This document shows, in pieces, positions 45,191-54,175 of a stretch of DNA of 64,000 nucleotides. Under the pieces are notes generated by a model, which searched no databases, was not told the DNA's origin, and saw only the letters and a list, made by a program, of their open reading frames with translations. How positions within the stretch are numbered: the first letter of the stretch is position 1; the number at the start of each line of letters is the position of its first letter. Source of the stretch: Nitrospirales bacterium (GTDB taxonomy: Bacteria; Nitrospirota; Nitrospiria; Nitrospirales; UBA8639); the NCBI GenBank assembly GCA_022825885.1, contig JAJDVY010000021.1:43932-107931 (forward strand). Reading direction: 5' to 3'. The translations under genes were made by a program, and so were the position numbers.

Positions 45191-45578
45191 CCGATCCGGG
45201 CCTGCACCCGGAACCATGCTCGCCGGATCTCCTTACAATCGGCTCAACTCGTGTTCCGCCACGGCCGAGGAGACCGCCATCACCAGCCGATCCGTTCCAA
45301 TCCAAAGGGCTTTGCCTCGGTCTTGTTTCCCGCAGGACGTCCGGGACACGACCCCATCGGCTGCCTCTTTCTTAAAAAATTCCTCTTTATAAACCGATAA
45401 GCCCGTTTTTCCGAACGTGTCAATCAAACCCGGCTTTTAGCTGCATTCTCCGGCAGCGGATTGGTAGAATGCCGTATTGCCGATCTCACCCGGCGTCCAC
45501 CGACGTTGCTGAGCCGACACCCCATCAGTTGCACGTGAAAGTCCTTCCGGCGAAAACGGAGCAAGAGGCAGGCCGACG
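45191..45578. other. Intergenic region before polA
   Basis: No clear gene. A 64-codon minus-strand frame (45233-45427, MIDTFGKTGLSVYKEEFFKKEAADG...) has no recognised motif and could be chance or a decayed gene. A short CCGGG/CCCGG inverted repeat follows the GH65 stop but has no U-tract. Confidence 0.4.
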
Positions 45579-48386
45579 ATGATACCACCGGAACCCCGAA
45601 ACGCTTCTGACCAACACCTGTGTTTGGTGGATGGATCCGGTTTCCTGTTCCGGGCGTTCCACGCGCTTCCGGTGCTGACCCGACCGGACGGGACGCCCGT
45701 GAACGCCGTGCTTGGGTTCACCAACATGTTGCTCAAACTGCTGGACGATCTCCAGGCCACGCACCTGGCCGTGATTTTCGATTCAGCCCGGGAGTCCTTT
45801 CGAAACGAGATTTTTCCCGATTACAAAGCCAACCGCCCGGACCCACCCGACGAACTGATTCCCCAGTTTCCGTTGGTGCGCGACGCCACGCGGGCCTTCA
45901 ACGTGGAATGCATCGAGCGGCCCGGTTTCGAAGCGGACGACCTGATCGCCACCTATGCCCGACGCGCTGAAGCGGAAGGGTTGAACGTCACCATCGTGTC
46001 TTCGGACAAGGACCTGATGCAGTTGGTGTCCGATCGAGTGAGCATGTTCGATGCCCTTAAGAACCGGAGGATTGGCCCCGCCGAAGTCGAGGAAAAATTC
46101 GGCGTAGGCCCTGAACGCGTGGTGGACGTTCAAGCCCTGGCCGGCGATTCCACGGACAACGTCCCCGGGGTCCCCGGCATCGGCGTGAAAACCGCGGCTC
46201 AACTCATTCATGCCTACGACGACCTGGATACCCTGCTCGCGCGGGCGTCCGAAATCAAACAACCGAAGCGGCGCCAAAGCCTCATCGAGTTTGCCGAGCA
46301 AGCCAGGCTTTCCCGGAAACTGGTTCGTCTGCGGGATGACGTGCCGACGGACGTGACCGTATCCGAGTTACGACGCCAGAGTCCGGACCCCGCCCAATTA
46401 CTGGCGTTCCTCGAAGAACAGGGCTTCAGGTCGATCATGGCCAAGGTGCGACACCGGCTGGCCTCCGGGGAGGCCTCGGCCAGGACCGAAGAAGCTCAGG
46501 CCATCACCCGTTATGAGTTGGTCCAATCCGTTGCCGTTCTGCAAGACTGGGTAACCCGGGCGCGCTACGCCGGTGCCGTTGCGCTTGACACGGAAACCAC
46601 GTCGTTGGATGAAAGCCTTGCGGACCTGGTCGGCATCTCCCTGTGCGTGCAACCCGGTCACGCGTGCTACATCCCGCTCGCGCACCGCCTGCCAGCACCC
46701 GCGACCGAACCGGAGAATTCCGCCACGAGGGAGGAGCCGCCTTCTCAACAGCGGGAACCGCTCGAACAAATTCCGCTCGACGCAGCCTTGGATCTCCTGC
46801 GGCCGCTCCTGGTTGATCCCTCGGTGTTGAAAATCGGCCATAATCTGAAATATGACATGGCGGTGCTTCGACGATACAACGTCGCCATTGCGTCGGTGGA
46901 TGACACCATGCTGATGTCCTACGTGCTGGATGGGGGCAAGCATGGCCACGGCATGGATGAATTGGCTGCGCTGCATTTGGACCATCGGACGATTCCGTTC
47001 AAGGACGTGACTGGTACGGGGAAATCACAAATCACCTTCGACCTGGTTCCGCTTGACCAAGCCTTAGCCTATGCCGCGGAAGACGCGGACGTGACCTTGC
47101 GGCTCCACCGGTTCCTCAAACCACGCCTGCTGACCGAACGTATGGTGACCCCCTACGAAACCCTGGAACGGCCCCTGATGCCGGTGCTGGCCGACATGGA
47201 AACCGACGGCATCCGCGTGGACCGCGCGAAACTGGAAGCACTCAGCCGGGAATTCGCGGGACGCCAAGCCTCATTGGAGCAGGACATTTACCGGCTCGCC
47301 GGTCGCGCATTCAACGTAGGGTCCCCGAAACAACTGGGAGAGGTCCTCTTCGACGAACTGCACCTGGAGGGCGGGCACAAGGGGAAATCCGGTGCTTATG
47401 CCACCGGCGCCGACGTGCTGGAATCACTGGCCGCCGAGGGACACGAACTGCCGGCTACGGTGCTGGAATGGCGACAGCTCGATAAACTCAAACGTACATA
47501 TACCGACGCCCTGGTCGAACAGATCAACCCGAGAACGGGTCGCGTGCATACGTCCTTTGCCATGGCCGCGGCGTCCACCGGCCGCTTGTCTTCCACGAAC
47601 CCCAACCTGCAAAACATTCCCATTCGGACCGAAGACGGCCGAAAGATTCGTCACGCTTTCGTGGCCGAACCCGGACGCCTCCTGCTCTCGCTGGACTACT
47701 CCCAAATCGAGTTGCGGCTCCTGGCCCACGCGGCCGGGATCGACGCGTTGAAGCGGGCGTTTCACGAAGGCCTGGATATTCATGCCCTGACCGCAGCCCG
47801 GATTTTCGGCGTTGATGCCGGCACGGTGGATTCGGCGATGCGGCGGCAAGCCAAGGCCATTAATTTCGGCATCATTTACGGGATCAGCGCGTTCGGGCTG
47901 AGCCGCCAATTGGGCATTGCCAACGAAGAGGCCGTCGCGTACATGAAAGCCTATTTCGAACGATATCCGGGGATCCAGGACTACATGAACCGGACCAAGC
48001 AGTTCTGTCGCGAACATGGATACGTGGCAACGCTCTTCAGGCGCCGGTGCCACGTCCCGGGCATTCACGACAAGAATACCGCCCGGCGCAATTTTGCCGA
48101 ACGCGCGGCGATCAACGCCCCGATCCAAGGCACTGCCGCCGACGTGTTGAAGCGCGCCATGATCCGCATACCCCAGGCATTGGCAACGCACAACCTCGAC
48201 ACGCGAGCCCGCATGCTGTTGACGGTCCACGATGAGTTGCTCTTTGAAGTCGATGAAGGGGCCGTCGAGCAGACAGCCGAGGCGGTAAAGGCCGTCATGG
48301 AATCGGCGTGTCTGCCCGCGCTACAGTTGTCGGTGCCGCTGACGGTGGACGTAGGCCAGGGCCGTTCGTGGGGCGAGGCCCATTGA
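45579..48386 (+). CDS. polA: DNA polymerase I
   Basis: PolA fills gaps and removes RNA primers. The 935-residue protein has all three domains: 5'-3' exonuclease (1-290), 3'-5' exonuclease (about 310-520), and polymerase (560-935). The first carries FDSARESFRNEIFPDYKANR, EADDLIATYA and GDSTDNVPGVPGIGVKTA. The proofreading site appears intact, with VALDTETTSLDE, GHNLKYDMAVLR and YAAEDADVTLRLH. Polymerase motifs A (LSLDYSQIELRLLAH), B (RRQAKAINFGIIYG) and C (LTVHDELLFEV) are present. A Pro/Glu-rich insertion near residue 370 (PAPATEPENSATREEPPSQQ) lies in the exonuclease domain. Confidence 0.97.
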   Translation: MIPPEPRNASDQHLCLVDGSGFLFRAFHALPVLTRPDGTPVNAVLGFTNMLLKLLDDLQATHLAVIFDSARESFRNEIFPDYKANRPDPPDELIPQFPLVRDATRAFNVECIERPGFEADDLIATYARRAEAEGLNVTIVSSDKDLMQLVSDRVSMFDALKNRRIGPAEVEEKFGVGPERVVDVQALAGDSTDNVPGVPGIGVKTAAQLIHAYDDLDTLLARASEIKQPKRRQSLIEFAEQARLSRKLVRLRDDVPTDVTVSELRRQSPDPAQLLAFLEEQGFRSIMAKVRHRLASGEASARTEEAQAITRYELVQSVAVLQDWVTRARYAGAVALDTETTSLDESLADLVGISLCVQPGHACYIPLAHRLPAPATEPENSATREEPPSQQREPLEQIPLDAALDLLRPLLVDPSVLKIGHNLKYDMAVLRRYNVAIASVDDTMLMSYVLDGGKHGHGMDELAALHLDHRTIPFKDVTGTGKSQITFDLVPLDQALAYAAEDADVTLRLHRFLKPRLLTERMVTPYETLERPLMPVLADMETDGIRVDRAKLEALSREFAGRQASLEQDIYRLAGRAFNVGSPKQLGEVLFDELHLEGGHKGKSGAYATGADVLESLAAEGHELPATVLEWRQLDKLKRTYTDALVEQINPRTGRVHTSFAMAAASTGRLSSTNPNLQNIPIRTEDGRKIRHAFVAEPGRLLLSLDYSQIELRLLAHAAGIDALKRAFHEGLDIHALTAARIFGVDAGTVDSAMRRQAKAINFGIIYGISAFGLSRQLGIANEEAVAYMKAYFERYPGIQDYMNRTKQFCREHGYVATLFRRRCHVPGIHDKNTARRNFAERAAINAPIQGTAADVLKRAMIRIPQALATHNLDTRARMLLTVHDELLFEVDEGAVEQTAEAVKAVMESACLPALQLSVPLTVDVGQGRSWGEAH

Positions 48387-48429
48387 GAAATTGATCACGA
48401 ATGAACGGAAAGTTAAGAAAGCTCCCGGC

Positions 48430-49218
48430 ATGAAGATTGCCACGTGGAACGTGAACTCCATCAACGTCCGGCTGCCGCACGTCATGGCGTACCTGAGAGA
48501 GGTGGGCCCGGATGTCCTGTTGCTCCAGGAATTGAAATCCACGGAAGAGCGGTTCCCCCACCACGAAATTGAAGACACGGGCTACCACGTCACACTCGTC
48601 GGGCAGAAAACCTTCAATGGCGTAGGGATTCTCGCGAAACAGCCCATTGAAGTGGAACAGCGAACGCTGCCCGGTGATTCGACGGATGCGCAGGCCCGGT
48701 ACATCGAAGCCACCATTGGATCCGTCCGCGTCGCATCGCTGTATTTGCCGAACGGCAATCCGATCGATACGGACAAATTTTCCTACAAGCTGGCGTGGAT
48801 GGATCGCCTGATTGCCCACGCCCGTACCCTGCTGGCCTATGAAGAGCCGTTGGTGTTGGGCGGCGATTTCAACGTGTGTCCCACGGACGCGGACGTGTAC
48901 GACCCCGAGGGGTTTGCCCATGACGCGCTCTGTCACCCCGAGACACGCGCCCGGTTTCAGACCTTGTGTTACCTGGGATTCACCGATGCGATTCACGCCC
49001 TGCACCCGCACGCGGGTGTGTATACGTTTTGGGATTACCAGGCCGGGTGCTGGAACAAGGACCACGGATTACGAATTGACCACGTACTCCTCTCTCCGCA
49101 GGCTGCCGACCGGCTCGTCGACGCCGGGGTGGACAAAGACCCTCGCGGGAAAGAGAAGCCGTCCGATCATACGCCCGTCTGGTGTGAACTCCCCCGTCAT
49201 ACTTCAGACCTGCCGTGA
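48430..49218 (+). CDS. xth: Exodeoxyribonuclease III (AP endonuclease)
   Basis: This enzyme cuts at abasic sites in base-excision repair. The 262-residue product has MKIATWNVNSINVRLPHV, the metal-binding Glu in LLLQELK, VASLYLPNG, LVLGGDFNVCPTDADVYDP, and the C-terminal catalytic KPSDHTPVWCEL. Length and motifs fit ExoIII. The start at MKIATWN matches the family; an upstream TTG at 48391 adds a non-conserved extension. It follows polA by 43 bases, so the two repair genes are probably coexpressed. Confidence 0.96.
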   Translation: MKIATWNVNSINVRLPHVMAYLREVGPDVLLLQELKSTEERFPHHEIEDTGYHVTLVGQKTFNGVGILAKQPIEVEQRTLPGDSTDAQARYIEATIGSVRVASLYLPNGNPIDTDKFSYKLAWMDRLIAHARTLLAYEEPLVLGGDFNVCPTDADVYDPEGFAHDALCHPETRARFQTLCYLGFTDAIHALHPHAGVYTFWDYQAGCWNKDHGLRIDHVLLSPQAADRLVDAGVDKDPRGKEKPSDHTPVWCELPRHTSDLP

Positions 49219-49344
49219 CAGTCTTCCTTCGTATCAAGTCAGCAACGCGTGCCACACCTTCGTCATGAATACGGGGGCAGGCGTCGTCTGCCCATACGCC
49301 TCAACGTCATGGGGAGTATGGAAGTTCGTCGTTCCAGACGGCAA

Positions 49345-49932
49345 TCAGGGATGCGCAACCGAAACGGGCCGATTGGGTGTTTCCACAGGGATGTCGTCCG
49401 CTTTTCCAACCGGGGCCCGCGCCGGGTGGCGGCGTGTCAGCGGATTGTTTTTTCCATAGGGATACGGCTTAGACGTTGGTCCACGTCCGGTCCTCGATGC
49501 CCATGATTCCCCAAGAGGTTGAACGTCCCTGAGTGTAATCCCATCGACGACTCCATCAGAAGAAAAACTGATAGAGAAGGATGACCGGCGCTGTTTCATG
49601 GAAAACGCAAATGCGCCAAAACCAGGAACGTACTGGAGCGGGTTAATGGAAGGGTTGGCGTTGGCATAGGCCCAGGATTCACTTGCCTGGTTGTGGTCGG
49701 AAGAAAGTCGAATGTCTGTCGGGTTCCCTAACATGTTCCGGATTTCGTCCTTCGTTGTCACACCAATTTGAACGTGCTCAAGTTGCGTGGGATACGGCAT
49801 GGCCTGCTCACGATCGGCCGCTGAGCCGGACAACCAATCTCCGGCTGTCGTGCATCCGGACGGAAGAACCATGAAACCTATCGCGAGTAACAGCATTCCC
49901 ATGTCTTTCCAAGTCAAGGTTGTTTTTCGCAC
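49345..49932 (-). CDS. BamE/OmlA-like lipoprotein
   Basis: The product has a lipoprotein signal (RKTTLTWKDMGMLLLAIGFMVLPSGC) and then LEHVQIGVTTKDEIRNMLGNPTDIRL, which matches the BamE/SmpA pattern V-x-I-G-x-T-K-x-x-V-R-x-x-L-G-x-P. A C-terminal 60-residue tail is Pro/Arg-rich and probably disordered. The GTG at 49932 gives a charged n-region; the ATG at 49902 has a better ribosome site (GGAAAG) but a signal without basic residues. It follows the RND pump gene by about 50 bases and may be part of its operon. Confidence 0.7.
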   Translation of the reverse strand: MRKTTLTWKDMGMLLLAIGFMVLPSGCTTAGDWLSGSAADREQAMPYPTQLEHVQIGVTTKDEIRNMLGNPTDIRLSSDHNQASESWAYANANPSINPLQYVPGFGAFAFSMKQRRSSFSISFSSDGVVDGITLRDVQPLGESWASRTGRGPTSKPYPYGKNNPLTRRHPARAPVGKADDIPVETPNRPVSVAHP

Positions 49933-49982
49933 TGTAGGCTTTATCACTTCCGAGTTCAACGTGTTCGTCCGTTTTGAGTGAG

Positions 49983-52900
49983 TCAGTATTGAAACCCTTT
50001 GAAACTGATTCGAAACAATAATGCGTACAACACCGGGACCACACCCAGAGTCAGGGTGGTCGCAAATAACAAACCCGACATAATCGCCATGGCCATGGGT
50101 TCCCACATTGAACCGCCTCCCATATACAGCGGAATGAGCCCACCCACGGTGGTAATCGTCGTCAGCAAAATCGGCCGAAGTCGATGTTGGGCAGAGACGA
50201 GAATCGCCCGGGCGGGAGCAAGCCCATTTTTTTGGATTTCATGGTCAATTCGATCAATCAACACGATGGCGTTATTGATGATAATACCGGATAAAGAAAG
50301 CATACCCAGCATCGTCATGAATCCAAAATACAATTGCGTCGCGTGAAGACCAAAGACGACGCCGATCAAACCTAACGGAATGGTCAAGACAATAATGAAC
50401 GCTTTTCGAATCGAATTGAATTGGCCCACCAGAAGCAAAAGAATGATCAATCCCCCCACCGGCAACTTTTCGCCGATGGAACTGTTTCCCTTCCCGGCCG
50501 CTTCAGCTTCCCCTCCAAATTCCCAAAAGTAGCCCAATCCCCAGGTTTTTTTCTCTTGGTTCAACCACGGTCCCAACATCGCGTTGACTTCCGTCGCCGT
50601 CGTCCCTGTTTCCAAGGCCGATTCGACCGAGATCGTTCGCAGACGATCCCGCCTATGAATCGTTCCCGGCTGCCAGAACACCTCGATATCAGCCACCTGT
50701 TTGAGCGGAACGGATTGACCGTTGGCCTGCGCATAGACGTTGATGCTTTCCAATTTGGCAATATCATCACGGACAGCCCCTACAGAACGAAGCGTCACCG
50801 GAATCAATTTATCGTCTTCACGGTATTGGGTAATATCCAACCCCGTTAAAAAGGCTTGAAGCGAAGTGGCTACATCCTGGCTGGTGACGCCAGCCCGGAG
50901 GGCTCGAGGTTGATTGACGTGAACCACCAACTTTTTCGATCGGCTGCCCCAATTATCGTCAATGAGTTTTGTGCCGGGAATGGCATGCAGTTTGGCTTTC
51001 ACCCGATCCATAATTTCGAACAACGTATCGGTGTCACGACCCGTGACTCTCACGACAATAGGCGGATACGTGGGCGGCCCGGTTTCCAGTGGCCGAATCG
51101 TGGCCTTGAGGTCGGGAAACCGTTCCTGGCCAAACCGTTCGAGCCTCGGAATAATCGTGGAAAAATTATCCCGTGAGGTGGTGTTGACCAGAAGATACGC
51201 AAAGTTGGGACTCGCTTGAACGGGAGTGAACGGCAGATCAAAGCGAGGCGCACTTTCCCCAATAAACGAGCTCCACGTGACAATGCCGTCTTCCCGCTCT
51301 TCATTCACCATGAGATGGTGACGGATAAACGTTTCGACTTCGTCCACCATGGCAGCGGTTTTTTCGATCGGGGTGCCATTCGGAAATTCCAATTTGGCCG
51401 TGAAGGTCGGCTTGTCGTTTGCGGGAAAGAAATACACCGGTAACTTCCCGAATCCAATCATGGCCAGCAAAAAAATGCCACCCGTGGCGGCAAGACTCAG
51501 CCACGGATGCCGTACGCCTGACAACAGAAGGGTTCGATACCATCGATACACTGGGCCGTCGAACGCCGTTCCCTCATTCGAGCGCGTCACCCGTAAAAAG
51601 AGCGAACAAAACCAGGGAATCATGGTAATAGCCAGGAGCCATGAACACAGCAGGGTGAGCGTCACCACCTTAAAGATTGGGGCCGTGTATTCTCCAACGT
51701 TGGATTCGGCAAGATAAATCGGCAAAAACGCCGCAGCCGTCGTTAATGAGGAGATGAGAAGCGGCATTGTCAGTTCACTGGCCGAATCAATCACCGCATC
51801 CAAGACTCGTTTGCCCATGTTCATTTGCACCATCGTCGCTTCGGTCATGACGATCGCATTATCCACGAGGAGTCCCAAGGCAATGATTAAAGCGGCCAGG
51901 GACATTTGGTCGAGTCCGATGCCAACCACCGACATGAGCCATAGACTCATCGCCATGGCCATCGGAATGAGGCTGGCAACAATCAGACCGGTTCGCAACC
52001 CCAAAAAGATCAGCATGACCGCCGTGACAATGATCACGGCTTGAAGCAAGCTATTCGTGAAATTTTGAATTTTCTTTTCCACGACATCCGGCTGAAATTG
52101 AATCTCGTGAAATTCGATCCCGATGGGCAACGATTGTTGGGCCTGTGCAATCACGACCCGAACTTGCTGACCCAACTTGATAATATTCCCTCCTTTTTGC
52201 ATGGAAATCCCCAAGCCCATGGCCGGTTCGGCGTTGGAACGCATGAGGGTGTCAGGAGGGTCGATGTACCCCCGGTAGACATCGACAAGATCCTCCAAAA
52301 ACAGGACGTCCTTGTTGCCGGGCAGGCTCACGACGGTTCGGCGGATTTCTTCTACGGATTGAAAGTTCCCCGACGGTTCCAGCACGATTTGTTCATCTGC
52401 CGTCTGAATGTCTCCGCCGGGCAGGACGACATTTTGCGCTTCCAACAATTGTCGCAGTTGGGAAGGAGAAATCCCAAGCTCTGATAACCGGGCATTGTTA
52501 TATTCAAGGAACACACGTTGTTCCTGCCCGCCGTAGATATCGACCTTGGCGACTTCGCTTTGGCGCAGCAGTTCGTCCCGTACGTCATCGGCGACATCTT
52601 GAATGTCGCGGTAATTAAATCCGTCTCCGGTGATCGTTAAGACAACGCCAAACACATCCCCAAACTCATCATTCACAATGGGACCGCGGACGCCCTCCGG
52701 CAACTCCTGAGCGGCTTTGTCGATTTTCCGTCGCAAGTTATCCCAAATCGGTCGCATCGTTCTGTATTGTTCCAGAATATTGACATAGATCAGTGACACC
52801 CCTGTTTTGGATTCGCTACGAACATAGTCCAGTTCCGGAATCTCCTGAATGGCTTTCTCCAGTTTGTCCGTCACAAGCTGTTCCACACGCTGCGGACTCG

Positions 52901-53066
52901 CGCCGGGAAAGTACGTCATCACCAACGCGGTACGAATGATAAAACCGGGATCTTCATTGCGAGACAGCGTGTAAAAAGAAGCAATGCCGGCAAAAAAAAT
53001 AATCAGGAGGGTCACCGACGTGATGCGACTGTTTTCAATCGCAAATCTGGTGAGATTTCTATTCAA
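49983..53066 (-). CDS. RND-family efflux pump inner-membrane subunit
   Basis: The 1027-residue protein is an AcrB/MexB-superfamily antiporter, closest in style to the MexK/TriC type: one N-terminal helix, a large periplasmic loop, helices 2-6 and the mirrored second half. The transmembrane acid of the proton relay lies in LIALGLLVDNAIVMTEATM. A C-terminal repeat of the motif is LSGIIINNAIVLIDRIDHE, with only N in place of the acid pair. GGSMWEPMAMAIMSGLLFATTLTLGVVPVLYALLF closes it. Its ATG overlaps the membrane-fusion gene stop, forming one operon. Substrate unknown. Confidence 0.94.
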   Translation of the reverse strand: MNRNLTRFAIENSRITSVTLLIIFFAGIASFYTLSRNEDPGFIIRTALVMTYFPGASPQRVEQLVTDKLEKAIQEIPELDYVRSESKTGVSLIYVNILEQYRTMRPIWDNLRRKIDKAAQELPEGVRGPIVNDEFGDVFGVVLTITGDGFNYRDIQDVADDVRDELLRQSEVAKVDIYGGQEQRVFLEYNNARLSELGISPSQLRQLLEAQNVVLPGGDIQTADEQIVLEPSGNFQSVEEIRRTVVSLPGNKDVLFLEDLVDVYRGYIDPPDTLMRSNAEPAMGLGISMQKGGNIIKLGQQVRVVIAQAQQSLPIGIEFHEIQFQPDVVEKKIQNFTNSLLQAVIIVTAVMLIFLGLRTGLIVASLIPMAMAMSLWLMSVVGIGLDQMSLAALIIALGLLVDNAIVMTEATMVQMNMGKRVLDAVIDSASELTMPLLISSLTTAAAFLPIYLAESNVGEYTAPIFKVVTLTLLCSWLLAITMIPWFCSLFLRVTRSNEGTAFDGPVYRWYRTLLLSGVRHPWLSLAATGGIFLLAMIGFGKLPVYFFPANDKPTFTAKLEFPNGTPIEKTAAMVDEVETFIRHHLMVNEEREDGIVTWSSFIGESAPRFDLPFTPVQASPNFAYLLVNTTSRDNFSTIIPRLERFGQERFPDLKATIRPLETGPPTYPPIVVRVTGRDTDTLFEIMDRVKAKLHAIPGTKLIDDNWGSRSKKLVVHVNQPRALRAGVTSQDVATSLQAFLTGLDITQYREDDKLIPVTLRSVGAVRDDIAKLESINVYAQANGQSVPLKQVADIEVFWQPGTIHRRDRLRTISVESALETGTTATEVNAMLGPWLNQEKKTWGLGYFWEFGGEAEAAGKGNSSIGEKLPVGGLIILLLLVGQFNSIRKAFIIVLTIPLGLIGVVFGLHATQLYFGFMTMLGMLSLSGIIINNAIVLIDRIDHEIQKNGLAPARAILVSAQHRLRPILLTTITTVGGLIPLYMGGGSMWEPMAMAIMSGLLFATTLTLGVVPVLYALLFRISFKGFQY

Positions 53067-54175
53067 TTCGCTGCGTCGTCCATCAGGCGGACTCGTTGCC
53101 CATCATGGATACGTCGCACGCCCGCCGTGACAATGCGCATGCCATCGGCAAGCCCATCGACAATTTCCAATCCTTCCGCGTGCAACGCCCCAATCACCAC
53201 GGGCGTTCTTTTGACTCTGGCAATCTCACCACTGATGTTTGCAATCACATAGACATACCGGCCTTCACGATCTTCCCCAACCGATACGGGTGGAACAAGA
53301 ATGCTCGCTTCGTTCCTCCGGCTTTCAAATCGAAACGTGACTTCAGCCGCCAACCCCGAGCGAAACCCGGGCACGCGCTGTTGCAACTGAACCGTCACTG
53401 GAAACGTTGTCGCGGTTCGACCCGTTGCGACACCGACCTTTGTGACAATTGCTGAAAACCGTCGCCCAAGGATGGCGTCAAACGTGACCGTCACGGCCAT
53501 GCCATTGTTGACCCGAGCAATAAAGGCTTCCGGCATACTGACCTTGACTTCCAAGCGAGACCCGCAGACGACTTCCATCACCGTTTGGCCCGCCTGTACG
53601 TTTTCATTGACCTCCACGGGAACCGACGCCACAAAGCAGGTGGCAGGAGCTGAGAGACGCGCGTACCCCAATTGGAGACGCGCGAGATCTAATTCCTTTG
53701 TGCTCGATGCAACCTCTGCCCTTGACGATTCGGCAGCCGCTCTGGCCCGGTCCAAATCATTTCGAGAAGCATTGCGGTTCTCATAAAGAGCCAGGACCCG
53801 AGTATAATCGGCAGACGCACTTCTTGCCGAAGCTTTGGCACGCGCCAAGGCGGCTTCCGTCCGTTGCACTTGGATGCCATAGTCTCGGGGGTCGAGGACC
53901 GCGATCGTTTGGCCCCGGCGAATTTTATCGCCCACTGTTACAAACAGCCTTTGAATGGTACCTGACACCTTAAAACTGAGTTTGGCTTCCAATCCCGCTT
54001 GGGAGGTCCCCGAAAAAGTGCGGACCTGGTTGCTCCCCGAGAGAAACACTTGCTGAGAACGAACGGGGCGAACGAGTTTTTTCTTGGGTTCGACCTCTTG
54101 TTTCTCGCCACAGCCAATTGCCATTCCGATTGTCAAGACCATTCCGAGGCACACCACGTCGTGAAAACGGTTCAT
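53063..54175 (-). CDS. RND efflux membrane-fusion lipoprotein
   Basis: The 370-residue periplasmic adaptor has a lipoprotein signal (CLGMVLTIGMAIGC, lipobox Cys at 22), a lipoyl half-motif pair (LSFKVSGTIQRLFVTVGDKIRRGQTIAVLDP and YARLSAPATCFVASVPVEVNENVQAGQTVMEV), and a helical hairpin between them (AALARAKASARSASADYTRVLALYENRNASRNDLDRARAAAESSRAEV). A beta-barrel and membrane-proximal domain follow. It joins the RND pump to the outer-membrane channel. Its start and stop both overlap neighbours by four bases. Confidence 0.94.
   Translation of the reverse strand: MNRFHDVVCLGMVLTIGMAIGCGEKQEVEPKKKLVRPVRSQQVFLSGSNQVRTFSGTSQAGLEAKLSFKVSGTIQRLFVTVGDKIRRGQTIAVLDPRDYGIQVQRTEAALARAKASARSASADYTRVLALYENRNASRNDLDRARAAAESSRAEVASSTKELDLARLQLGYARLSAPATCFVASVPVEVNENVQAGQTVMEVVCGSRLEVKVSMPEAFIARVNNGMAVTVTFDAILGRRFSAIVTKVGVATGRTATTFPVTVQLQQRVPGFRSGLAAEVTFRFESRRNEASILVPPVSVGEDREGRYVYVIANISGEIARVKRTPVVIGALHAEGLEIVDGLADGMRIVTAGVRRIHDGQRVRLMDDAAN

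Noticed and set aside
45233..45427. 64-codon minus-strand frame before polA
   Set aside because: No recognised motif, no clear ribosome-binding site and short length; kept only as a remark on the intergenic region.
49273..49293. GGGCAG/CTGCCC inverted repeat between the exonuclease III and BamE-like genes
   Set aside because: A 6-bp stem without a following T-run on either strand; not convincing as a terminator.
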